Below are positions 1 to 5,700 of a DNA stretch of 5,702 nucleotides, one piece after another. Origin of the DNA: Gammaproteobacteria bacterium (lineage in GTDB: Bacteria > Pseudomonadota > Gammaproteobacteria > Xanthomonadales > Xanthomonadaceae); assembly GCA_025360985.1 (NCBI GenBank), contig JANYBA010000085.1:1-5702 (forward strand), in the 5' to 3' direction. How positions within the stretch are numbered: position 1 is the first letter of the stretch; each line of letters starts with the position of its first letter. The position numbers and the translations under genes are program-made. The notes beneath the pieces are model-generated. The model had not been told where the DNA came from. It searched no databases and saw only the letters and a program-made list of their open reading frames with translations.

Positions 1-2
1 AC

Positions 3-908
3 CCGAGCCGCCGCGTCCTCCGCCTCGCTGCGCGGGCGGTCCTTATATCAGAGCCGGTCAGGCCGCGCCAGATTTCGATGATCTTCGGCATCGCGCCGGC
101 GATCGCGCCGGTGATCGGCGGCCTGATCCTTGGCTGGAGCCACTGGCGCGGCATCTTCTGGTTCCTGGCGCTGTTTTCCCTGATGCTGTTGGTCATCGTC
201 GTCGCCTGGTTGCCGGAAAGCCATCCGCCGGAAAAACGCTTGCCGCTGCATGTCCCGACACTGGCTAGCGTGTACCGGACCATTCTCTCGGACGGGCGCT
301 TTCGCCTGCTGGCCTTGGCTGGCACCGCCAATTTCGGCGCGCTGTTCCTGTACATCGCCTCGGCGCCGGCGTTCGTGCTCGACATCCTCAAGCTCAACGA
401 GCAGCAATTCGTGGTGTTCTTCGCGCCGACCATCGGCGGCATGATCACCGGCGCCTTCATCAGCGGGCGCGCGGCCGGGCGCATGCGCGGCGAACGCCTG
501 GCGAACATCGGGTTCCTGGTCGGCGGCATCGCCACCGCCTGGAACATCGGCTACCACGCCCTGGTCGCGCAACCTTCCGTGGTCTTTTCCATCCTGCCGA
601 CCGCATTGATCGCCCTGGGAATTGCTTTGGTGTTTCCGATCCTGACGATCTCGATCCTCGATCTCTACCCGAACCAGCGCGGCAGCGCCTCGTCGATGCA
701 GGCCTTCGTCGGCCTGCTGTCGAACGCGGCGATCGCCGGCGTCGTCTCGCCCTGGCTGAGCGACAGCGCCCTGCACCTGGCCTTGGGCGCCGGCTGCTTT
801 ACCGCCACCGGATGGTTGTTGTGGCGCTGGTCGGTCGTGCACAACCGGCAGCGCTGCGCCGATCCGGTGCCGGAAAGCCTGGCGCTGGAACCAACCGACG
901 AGATGTAG
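3..908 (+). CDS. Bcr/CflA-family MFS drug efflux transporter, 5'-truncated
   Basis: Proton-driven inner-membrane exporter of the major facilitator superfamily. Bcr/CflA members expel bicyclomycin, chloramphenicol, sulfonamides and similar small molecules. The frame is open to the left edge. The first ATG (78) has no Shine-Dalgarno and falls inside a conserved transmembrane segment, so it is not the true start. Counting from that ATG, about eight hydrophobic helices are visible: roughly 1-20 (the APAIAPVIGG motif-C equivalent), 26-46, 75-97, 108-130, 137-160, 166-195, 205-226 and 230-250. They are followed by a short polar tail. The RGSASSMQAF stretch near residue 200 is typical of the family. 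Family members are about 400 aa, so the N-terminal helices lie outside the window. Bases 3-77 translate poorly in this frame (see findings), which may mean sequencing errors at a contig end or a decayed gene. The substrate cannot be told from sequence. It converges with the Rieske gene. Confidence 0.9.
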   Translation, partial: PSRRVLRLAARAVLISEPVRPRQISMIFGIAPAIAPVIGGLILGWSHWRGIFWFLALFSLMLLVIVVAWLPESHPPEKRLPLHVPTLASVYRTILSDGRFRLLALAGTANFGALFLYIASAPAFVLDILKLNEQQFVVFFAPTIGGMITGAFISGRAAGRMRGERLANIGFLVGGIATAWNIGYHALVAQPSVVFSILPTALIALGIALVFPILTISILDLYPNQRGSASSMQAFVGLLSNAAIAGVVSPWLSDSALHLALGAGCFTATGWLLWRWSVVHNRQRCADPVPESLALEPTDEM

Positions 909-914
909 CCGCGG

Positions 915-2000
915 TCATTCCGCCAACGCGCGACGATAGTCTTCGCGCAGGCGCTCCTGGAAATGGTGCACGGCGTTTTCGCGCAGCGGATTGAGCCGGC
1001 CGGCCGTGTAGGAGCCGCTGTCGAGGCCGCGCTGGACGTCGAGGCAGATCCGCGCGTCCTCGGCCTGGACAGTGTCGGAGAAATCGAGGTCGCGTTGCCG
1101 GCGCGCCAGCGCTTCGGCATCGCCATTGTCGGCGTAATAGAAATCGAATTCGATACGGCAGCGATTATTGGCCAGCGGCAGTACGCGGTTGGCTTGCAGG
1201 CGACCGTCGGTGATGTTGAGCATCGAGTTCGGGTACAGGAAGTAGTACAGCGCTTCGCCGGAACCATACGGGCCGGCGGCGCCATCCAATGGACTGTGTT
1301 GCACCGAATGCCAGGCCGCGACATCGATGGCATAGTTGCGATAGTCGAGCAACTGGTTCAAGGCCGGGTGGACGTGCGGAACGTGGTAGCCCTCCAGGTA
1401 ATTGTCCAGGTAGTTCTTCCAGTTGCAGTCGAGGTCGTAATGCAGGTGGCGATGCAGTCGCAGGTCGGCGAGGCGGTGCCCGGCTTGCGCCAGGCGCGCA
1501 GCGATGCCTTCGACGTAATCCTCGAACGGCGGTGGCGATTCCGCGGCGGCGAAAACCAGCCCTTCGAATTCGCGCACGATCAGCTCCGGCAGTCGAATGC
1601 CGGCGATGTCGAAATCCTGCGCATCCTTCATTTCCGTCGCCGCGCGCAGGCTGCCGTCCAGGTTGTAGGTCCAGCCGTGGTAGCGGCAGCGGAGCTGCCG
1701 CAGGCTCTTTCCAGAGCATTCCGCCAGCGGCCCGGCGCGATGCCGGCAGACGTTGTGGAACCCACGCAGGCCGGCGCCGGTCCGAATCAGGATGACCGGC
1801 AAGATGCCCAGCGTGGCGACCACGTAGTCGCCTTCGTCGGCGAGCTCGGACACATGGCAGACCAATTGCCAATGGCGCTTGAACACCGCCGACTGTTCGA
1901 GCTTCGCGACCGCTTCGCCGCTGTAGAAATGAGCGGGCAGGGCGAAGGCCGTAGCCAGCGGCTGCGACGCCACCTCGGCCGCGGCAAACGGCAGCGTCAT
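915..2000 (-). CDS. Rieske non-heme iron oxygenase alpha subunit, choline monooxygenase/CntA-like
   Basis: A 361-aa cytoplasmic oxygenase that would insert oxygen into a substrate using electrons passed from a Rieske cluster to a mononuclear iron. The Rieske motif is complete: C85-x-H87, 17 residues, C105-x2-H108. The catalytic domain has NWKNYLDNYLEGYHVPHVH, with H206 and H211 as iron ligands and E203 at the cluster-to-iron bridging position. NDO-type dioxygenases have Asp there, whereas CntA uses Glu. D315 in QAEDARICLDVQRGL is the likely third ligand. The FLYPNSMLN segment and the VQRGLDS tail resemble plant choline monooxygenase and bacterial quaternary-ammonium oxygenases more than benzene or naphthalene dioxygenases, so a trimethylammonium-type substrate is my inference. 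No reductase, ferredoxin or betaine-aldehyde dehydrogenase lies in the window. It is the last gene of the minus-strand operon. Its ATG overlaps the upstream TGA as ATGA (1997-2000), which implies translational coupling. Confidence 0.93.
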   Translation of the reverse strand: MTLPFAAAEVASQPLATAFALPAHFYSGEAVAKLEQSAVFKRHWQLVCHVSELADEGDYVVATLGILPVILIRTGAGLRGFHNVCRHRAGPLAECSGKSLRQLRCRYHGWTYNLDGSLRAATEMKDAQDFDIAGIRLPELIVREFEGLVFAAAESPPPFEDYVEGIAARLAQAGHRLADLRLHRHLHYDLDCNWKNYLDNYLEGYHVPHVHPALNQLLDYRNYAIDVAAWHSVQHSPLDGAAGPYGSGEALYYFLYPNSMLNITDGRLQANRVLPLANNRCRIEFDFYYADNGDAEALARRQRDLDFSDTVQAEDARICLDVQRGLDSGSYTAGRLNPLRENAVHHFQERLREDYRRALAE

Positions 2001-2926
2001 GCTGCCGGAATACCCAGCGAGTAGACGAAGAAATCGTCGTCGCGAACGTAGCCCAGGCGCCGGTAGAGTTTCTGCGCAACCTCGTTGTCGCGGGCCGTCT
2101 GCAGGAAGATCTCGCAGGCGCCGGTGTCGACCGCCAGCTCGCGCGCGGCGTTCATCAGCCCCTCGGCGGCGCCGCTGCCGCGCGCCTCGGGAACAACGAA
2201 CAGGTCGTTGAGGATCCAGTTCGGCTTCAGCGACAAGCTGGCGAAGGCCGGATACAACTGGGTGAAGCCGACCGACCGGCCATCGAGGCGGGCGAGGAAC
2301 ACCACCGACTGTTCCAGGCGCAGGCGCGCCTCAAGGAATTCGCGGATGGCATCGGCGGACGCCGGCCGGCGATAGAAATCGAGATAGCCGCCGAACAGCG
2401 GCACCAGTTCGGCGAGGTCCTCGGTGTTAGCGCGCGCAATCGAAATCGGCATGGGCATGGCTCGCCAGGGGCTGGTCGATGCTAGCAGGCCGCGCGCCGC
2501 CAGGAATTGCCGGGCATCTTCGGCGTCTTCCTCGAACCAGCGCCGGGCCGAGCCGAGCCGGAACGTGTAGCCCCAGGCGTCCATGTCGGCCATCAGTCGC
2601 TCGCGGCCAACGCCAGGGAGCGCATCGGCAAGCAGGATCTGCAGGCAGCAGGCGGCGTCTTCCTCGGCAATCGAATCGCTGGCGTCGGTGTGGACGGCTT
2701 CGCGACGTTCGGCCGGCATCACGATCAGGTGGCAGGCTTCATGCAGCAGGGAATGCACCGGCGTGTCGGCGCGGGCATGGACCGTGGTGCCGATCAACCC
2801 GGCTTCGCGTTCGCCCCAGAAGCTTCCGGGTATCGGTTGGCCATCCGGCGTGCGCGCCAAGGCCAGGCCGTAGCGCTCGAGCAGCAAGCGCGGCGCCTCG
2901 AAGCCGATGTCGGCGAGCGTCAACAT
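1997..2926 (-). CDS. HExxH zincin-like domain fused to a GNAT acetyltransferase
   Basis: A 309-aa two-domain protein. Residues 1 to about 150 form a compact domain with H62-E-A-C-H66, the HExxH zinc signature. It is followed by an acidic stretch at 86-90 (AEEDA) that could supply a third ligand in the gluzincin manner. The segment after it (DADAWGY- and RLGSARRWFEEDAEDAR-like) resembles a conserved stand-alone hypothetical protein I associate with xanthomonads. I assign no substrate, and proteolysis is unproven. Residues about 161-309 are a GNAT fold: motif A is LFVVPEARGSGAAEGL, with acetyl-CoA pyrophosphate loop R249-x2-G252-x-A254, then motif B around NEVAQKLYRRLGYV. A Met at 157 (ATG at 2458) lies exactly at the domain junction, so an internal start or an ancestral two-gene arrangement is possible. 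The start shares a base with the minD stop (TGATG). The stop overlaps the Rieske start. Confidence 0.85.
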   Translation of the reverse strand: MLTLADIGFEAPRLLLERYGLALARTPDGQPIPGSFWGEREAGLIGTTVHARADTPVHSLLHEACHLIVMPAERREAVHTDASDSIAEEDAACCLQILLADALPGVGRERLMADMDAWGYTFRLGSARRWFEEDAEDARQFLAARGLLASTSPWRAMPMPISIARANTEDLAELVPLFGGYLDFYRRPASADAIREFLEARLRLEQSVVFLARLDGRSVGFTQLYPAFASLSLKPNWILNDLFVVPEARGSGAAEGLMNAARELAVDTGACEIFLQTARDNEVAQKLYRRLGYVRDDDFFVYSLGIPAA

Positions 2927-3735
2927 CAGGATCCGAACACCCGGGCGAGGAACCCTTTTTTTCCGTTGCCGGCGAAACGCATCGGGCGGTCTTCACCGAG
3001 CAGGCGGGCGACCGCGTCGGCGTAGGCCAGGCCGGCGTCCGAACCCGGGTCGAGGATCACCGGAACGCCGGCATGCGCGCTCGGCTGGACGTCCGCGGAT
3101 TCCGGAACGACGCCAATGACCGGAATGCCGAGGATGGTTTCGACCTCTGCCGCCGAAAGCTGCACGCCCTGTTCGACCTTATCCGCGTCGTACCGATTCA
3201 AGAGCAGGTGCTGGCGGACGCTGTCGCCGGATTCGGCGCGGCGGCTCTTGGCGGCGAGCAGGCCGAGAACGCGTTCGGAATCCCGGACCGATGCTGCGTC
3301 GGGATTGACCACGACCAGCGCGCGGTCGGCGAAATACATCGCCACGAACGCGCCTTTTTCAAACCCGGCCGGGGCATCGCACAGGATGTAGTCGAAGCCG
3401 GATTCGGCCAGGCCCTTGATCACCCGGGCGACGCCTTCGGTAGTCAACGCGTCTTTGTCGCGGGTCTGCGATGCCGCGAGCACCTGCAGGTTTTCGCAAT
3501 GGCGGTCGCGGATCAGGGCCTGCTTGAGGCTGGCTTCGCCGCGCAGGACATTGACGAAGTCGTAGACCACCCGGCGTTCGCAACCCATGACCAGGTCGAG
3601 GTTGCGCTGGCCGAAGTCGAAATCGATCACCGCGACCTGGTGCCCAGCGCGCGCGAGGCCGCAGGCGATGCTGGCGATGGCGGTGGTCTTGCCGACTCCG
3701 GACTTGCCCGAGGCGACGACGATGACCTCGGCCAC
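2926..3735 (-). CDS. minD: MinD-type septum-site ATPase, GTG start, outside a minCDE cluster
   Basis: A 269-aa membrane-cycling ATPase of the ParA/MinD family. I chose the GTG at 3735 because it yields (M)AEVIVV, the universal MinD N-terminus, at the standard length. An ATG at 3855 would add 40 unrelated residues overlapping the upstream gene. Residues line up with E. coli MinD without gaps at the landmarks: signature lysine K11, P-loop K16, D38/D40 in IDFDFGQRNLD, MGCERRVVYDFVNV, AASQTRDKDALT, D120 in switch II, VRDSE at 150-154, and a C-terminal KKGFLARVFG membrane-targeting helix. Atypical residues are S12 in the P-loop (GKSGVGKT rather than GKGGVGKT), Q43, A121, A148 and E154. The last two fall in the helix reported to contact MinC/MinE. 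Neither minC nor minE is in the window. The upstream GNAT stop is 8 nt away, and the stop overlaps the next start. The function could be division-site control or positioning of another cargo. Confidence 0.93.
   Translation of the reverse strand: MAEVIVVASGKSGVGKTTAIASIACGLARAGHQVAVIDFDFGQRNLDLVMGCERRVVYDFVNVLRGEASLKQALIRDRHCENLQVLAASQTRDKDALTTEGVARVIKGLAESGFDYILCDAPAGFEKGAFVAMYFADRALVVVNPDAASVRDSERVLGLLAAKSRRAESGDSVRQHLLLNRYDADKVEQGVQLSAAEVETILGIPVIGVVPESADVQPSAHAGVPVILDPGSDAGLAYADAVARLLGEDRPMRFAGNGKKGFLARVFGS
2956..2962 (-). other. A7 tract forming a -1 slippery heptamer (A_AAA_AAA) near the end of minD
   Basis: In the minD frame the codons are GGA AAA AAA GGG, so the heptamer reads A_AAA_AAA, the arrangement required for -1 slippage. 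It encodes the KK of the membrane-targeting helix, 9 codons before the TGA. Reading on in the -1 frame meets no stop and enters the downstream gene's own frame at its ATG (2926). The same tract could act through transcriptional slippage. No strong stimulatory structure is evident. A GGTTCC/GGATCC pairing with one mismatch just downstream is the best candidate. Confidence 0.35.
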
Positions 3736-3743
3736 GCCCGGGC

Positions 3744-4340
3744 TCAGGTTCCGGTCGCGAGTTGGCGATTGCGACCGGGCAAGGCGCGCGTGCCCAGCCA
3801 GGGCTGCTCCGGCAGGGACTTGCCATAGGCCTGGTCCACGAACGAAAAGCTGCACAGCTCCTTGACCAGCATCGAGGCGCGCAAGCCGGTGCCAGGCATC
3901 ACCTGCTGGCCGACCTCGCGGAATCCGAAGCTGCCGTGGAAGAGCAGGGCGGGGTGGCTGCTGCTTTCCATGAACACTTCCGCCGCCAGTCGCGGCACGT
4001 GCAATTCGGCGTAGCTCTGCACGTCGGCATAGAAAACGCGGCCGACGCCGGTGCCCCTGCGCGTGCTGGCGACGACGATCCGGTCGATGTAAAGGAATTG
4101 CGGATAGCGCTCGGCGAACCAGCGGAAATTCGGGCTCTCGTGCGCGGACTGGTTCGAGAGGGCGACCAGGAATCCGGCCAGCAGCCCGTCTTTTTCCGCG
4201 ACCCGGAAGTAGTCGGCGTTGTCCCAGAAGAAGCGCAGCTTCGCCGCATCCATCGGCAGGATGCCGGGACCGGCAGCGTTGTTGAGGGCCAGAACCTGAT
4301 CCAGCTCGTGCTCGCGCACGTCGCGGATGACTATCGACAT
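3744..4340 (-). CDS. GNAT-family N-acetyltransferase
   Basis: A 198-aa cytoplasmic acyl-CoA-dependent transferase. Residues 3 to about 60 form the N-terminal GNAT strand and helices (IVIRDVREHELDQVLALNN). Motif A is YIDRIVVASTRRGTGVGRVF, with the acetyl-CoA loop R95-x2-G98-x-G100. Motif B is near HPALLFHGSFGFREVG (129-144). The tail from about 165 (SLPEQPWLGTRALPGR) is polar, looks disordered and is not part of the fold. The start at 4340 is chosen because MSIVIRD begins the fold directly and a GGGAG-like sequence lies about 12 nt upstream. Extending to 4544 would add 68 unconvincing residues and consume the intergenic region. The acceptor substrate is unknown. It is the first gene of the minus-strand operon, with an 8-nt gap to minD and a candidate GATAAT -10 box about 64 bp upstream. 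Confidence 0.9.
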   Translation of the reverse strand: MSIVIRDVREHELDQVLALNNAAGPGILPMDAAKLRFFWDNADYFRVAEKDGLLAGFLVALSNQSAHESPNFRWFAERYPQFLYIDRIVVASTRRGTGVGRVFYADVQSYAELHVPRLAAEVFMESSSHPALLFHGSFGFREVGQQVMPGTGLRASMLVKELCSFSFVDQAYGKSLPEQPWLGTRALPGRNRQLATGT

Positions 4341-4403
4341 GATGTTGCGGCGCTCCCGGTTACTGCGACCTTGCCAACCTGGCGGGCCACGTTTCGGGGC
4401 GCG

Positions 4404-4409
4404 ATTATC
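4404..4409 (-). promoter_or_regulatory. Candidate -10 box (GATAAT) of the GNAT-minD-zincin-Rieske operon
   Basis: On the minus strand GATAAT matches the sigma-70 -10 consensus at 5 of 6 positions in an otherwise GC-rich stretch. It would start transcription near 4397, giving a leader of about 57 nt before the ATG at 4340. No good -35 hexamer lies 16-18 bp upstream, so the promoter may need an activator or may be spurious. Confidence 0.4.
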
Positions 4410-4414
4410 GCATG

Positions 4415-4434
4415 GTCGCTGTCCGCCGCGACAG
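4415..4434. promoter_or_regulatory. Inverted repeat in the divergent intergenic region, candidate operator
   Basis: Two nested dyads share this stretch: GTCGC (4415-4419) with GCGAC (4428-4432), and CTGTC (4419-4423) with GACAG (4430-4434). They lie just upstream of the GATAAT box, where the missing -35 of the leftward operon would be. That position suits a regulator binding site. Short GC-rich dyads also arise by chance. The remainder of 4341-4521 shows no gene, no terminator and no convincing plus-strand promoter. TAAGAT at 4511-4516 is a weak -10-like match very close to the kinase start. Confidence 0.25.
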
Positions 4435-4521
4435 TGTTCCGGAGCTCCTTGTCGAGCAGGACTTAACGCAGCCATTACTTTCGGGCCCCCCGTCTGGCGA
4501 TGCGCTCGCCTAAGATGGGCC

Positions 4522-5700
4522 ATGCCGATGCGCGTTTCCCACACCCAGCTGCTGCGTTACGCGGGCCTGTTCACCTGGGCGATGGTGGGCATTCCGCTGG
4601 TTCTGAACGCGTGGTACTTCCCGGCGGTCGAACCCGGGGAATCCGGAGAACTGTTGGCGCCGGTGCCGGATTTGCTGCGCTGGACCATCGCCTATCTGGC
4701 CTTCGGAGTCGCCTATTGGCTGGTGACGCGCGATCTCGGCCAGCGCCGGCAGCGCTGGTACGACCTGGTCCTGCTGGCGGTGCTCACCGCGACGGCCCTC
4801 GCGGTGTGCCAATACTCCGGCACCGGACTGGGCAGCATCCTGCTGATGATCGTCGCTGGCGTCATTCCCTGGCTGATGCCGTTGTCCGCCGGCATCATAT
4901 GGTTGATCCTCCAACACGTTGCGCTGGTGCCGGTGTTCATCACCGGCGTGAAGCTGACGCCCATTGAAGCGATCTTGCAGGCGCTGCTTTACATCGGCTA
5001 TTCGAGCTTCACGTTCATCACCGGCCTGGTGGCCAAGAACCAGGTCGAAGCGCGCGACGAACAGCGCCGGCTAAATTCCGAATTGCGGGCGACCCGAGCC
5101 CTGCTCGCGCAGAGTTCGCGCATGAGCGAGCGCCTGCGCATTTCGCGCGAGTTGCACGACCTGCTTGGCCACCACCTGACGGCGCTCAGCCTCAACCTGG
5201 AAGTGGCCGGGCACCTGACCGAAGGCAAGGCGCTGGAGCACGTGCGCCAGAGCCACACCCTGGCGAAGCTGCTGCTGACCGACGTGCGCGAGGCAGTCAG
5301 CGAAATGCGCGAGGAACGCGGCATCGACCTCGGCGCCGCCGTGCGCGTGCTGGTCGAAGGCGTGCCCGCGCTCGAGGTCGAACTCGACCTGCCCGAGCGC
5401 CTGCAAATCGACGACCCGGAGCAGGCGCAAGTCATGCTGCGCTGCACCCAGGAAATCATCACCAATGCCGTTCGCCACGCCGGCGCCGGGCGCTTGCGCC
5501 TGGAGTTCACCCAGGATCCGGGCGGGCTGCGGCTGCAGGCGCGGGACGACGGTCGCGGCTGCGATGCGCCGGTGGCCGGCAATGGTTTGCGCGGCATGCG
5601 CGAGCGGCTCGCGGCCTGCGGTGGCAGACTGGAGATCACCACAGCGCCCGGCCAGGGTTTCGCCCTGGACGTGCGCATACCGCAGGAGGCTGCACCATGA
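4522..5700 (+). CDS. DesK/NarL-type sensor histidine kinase (HisKA_3)
   Basis: A 392-aa inner-membrane sensor that autophosphorylates and hands phosphate to a LuxR/NarL-type regulator. From the ATG at 4522, about six transmembrane segments lie at 12-33, 51-69, 80-97, 105-120, 121-142 and 149-170, with very short loops and no recognisable extracellular domain. This suggests intramembrane or lipid sensing. A charged coiled linker (172-205) leads to the HisKA_3 box RELHDLLGHHLT with phospho-acceptor H212. HATPase_c follows: N-box QEIITNAVRHA (N315), G1 DDGRG (342-346), G2 GNGLRGM (353-359), and a C-terminal GQGFALDVRIP strand. DesK-class kinases are about 370-400 aa. ATG 4528 is an equally possible start, and neither has a strong ribosome site. 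The TGA overlaps the following ATG, so the two genes are coupled. It is divergent from the GNAT-minD operon and may control it, which is inference. Confidence 0.92.
   Translation: MPMRVSHTQLLRYAGLFTWAMVGIPLVLNAWYFPAVEPGESGELLAPVPDLLRWTIAYLAFGVAYWLVTRDLGQRRQRWYDLVLLAVLTATALAVCQYSGTGLGSILLMIVAGVIPWLMPLSAGIIWLILQHVALVPVFITGVKLTPIEAILQALLYIGYSSFTFITGLVAKNQVEARDEQRRLNSELRATRALLAQSSRMSERLRISRELHDLLGHHLTALSLNLEVAGHLTEGKALEHVRQSHTLAKLLLTDVREAVSEMREERGIDLGAAVRVLVEGVPALEVELDLPERLQIDDPEQAQVMLRCTQEIITNAVRHAGAGRLRLEFTQDPGGLRLQARDDGRGCDAPVAGNGLRGMRERLAACGGRLEITTAPGQGFALDVRIPQEAAP
5684..5689 (+). promoter_or_regulatory. Consensus ribosome binding site AGGAGG
   Basis: Perfect Shine-Dalgarno, 7 nt before the ATG at 5697 and inside the last codons of the kinase. 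It is far stronger than any site before the other starts here. This suggests the downstream partner is translated at a higher rate than the kinase. Confidence 0.85.

Noticed and set aside
48..842. 264-codon minus-strand frame opposite the MFS gene
   Set aside because: Its composition is highly charged, Gln- and Asp-rich, as antisense of membrane-protein codons usually is. It has no motif.
963..2024. 353-codon plus-strand frame opposite the Rieske gene
   Set aside because: It mirrors the Rieske codons, has no domain signature, and the real gene shows intact cluster and iron ligands.
2479..3828. 449-codon open frame on the plus strand opposite minD and the zincin-GNAT gene
   Set aside because: The translation is arginine-, alanine- and glycine-rich with no recognisable motif, and the opposite strand has two clear protein families. 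Long antisense frames are expected in GC-rich coding DNA.
3736..3855. 40-residue N-terminal extension of MinD from the ATG at 3855
   Set aside because: It overlaps the GNAT 3' end and lacks MinD similarity, while the GTG at 3735 gives the exact canonical MinD N-terminus and length.
4441..4448. GGAGCTCC palindrome in the intergenic region
   Set aside because: Eight bases with no extended arms and no second copy. This is likely chance in GC-rich sequence.
4327..4521. 65-residue N-terminal extension of the sensor kinase
   Set aside because: It overlaps the start of the divergent GNAT gene and has no membrane or signal character. The first transmembrane helix follows soon after the ATG at 4522.
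4341..4544. 68-residue N-terminal extension of the GNAT protein
   Set aside because: It is Arg/Gly/Pro-rich, runs through the promoter region into the kinase gene, and the GNAT fold starts cleanly at Met 4340.
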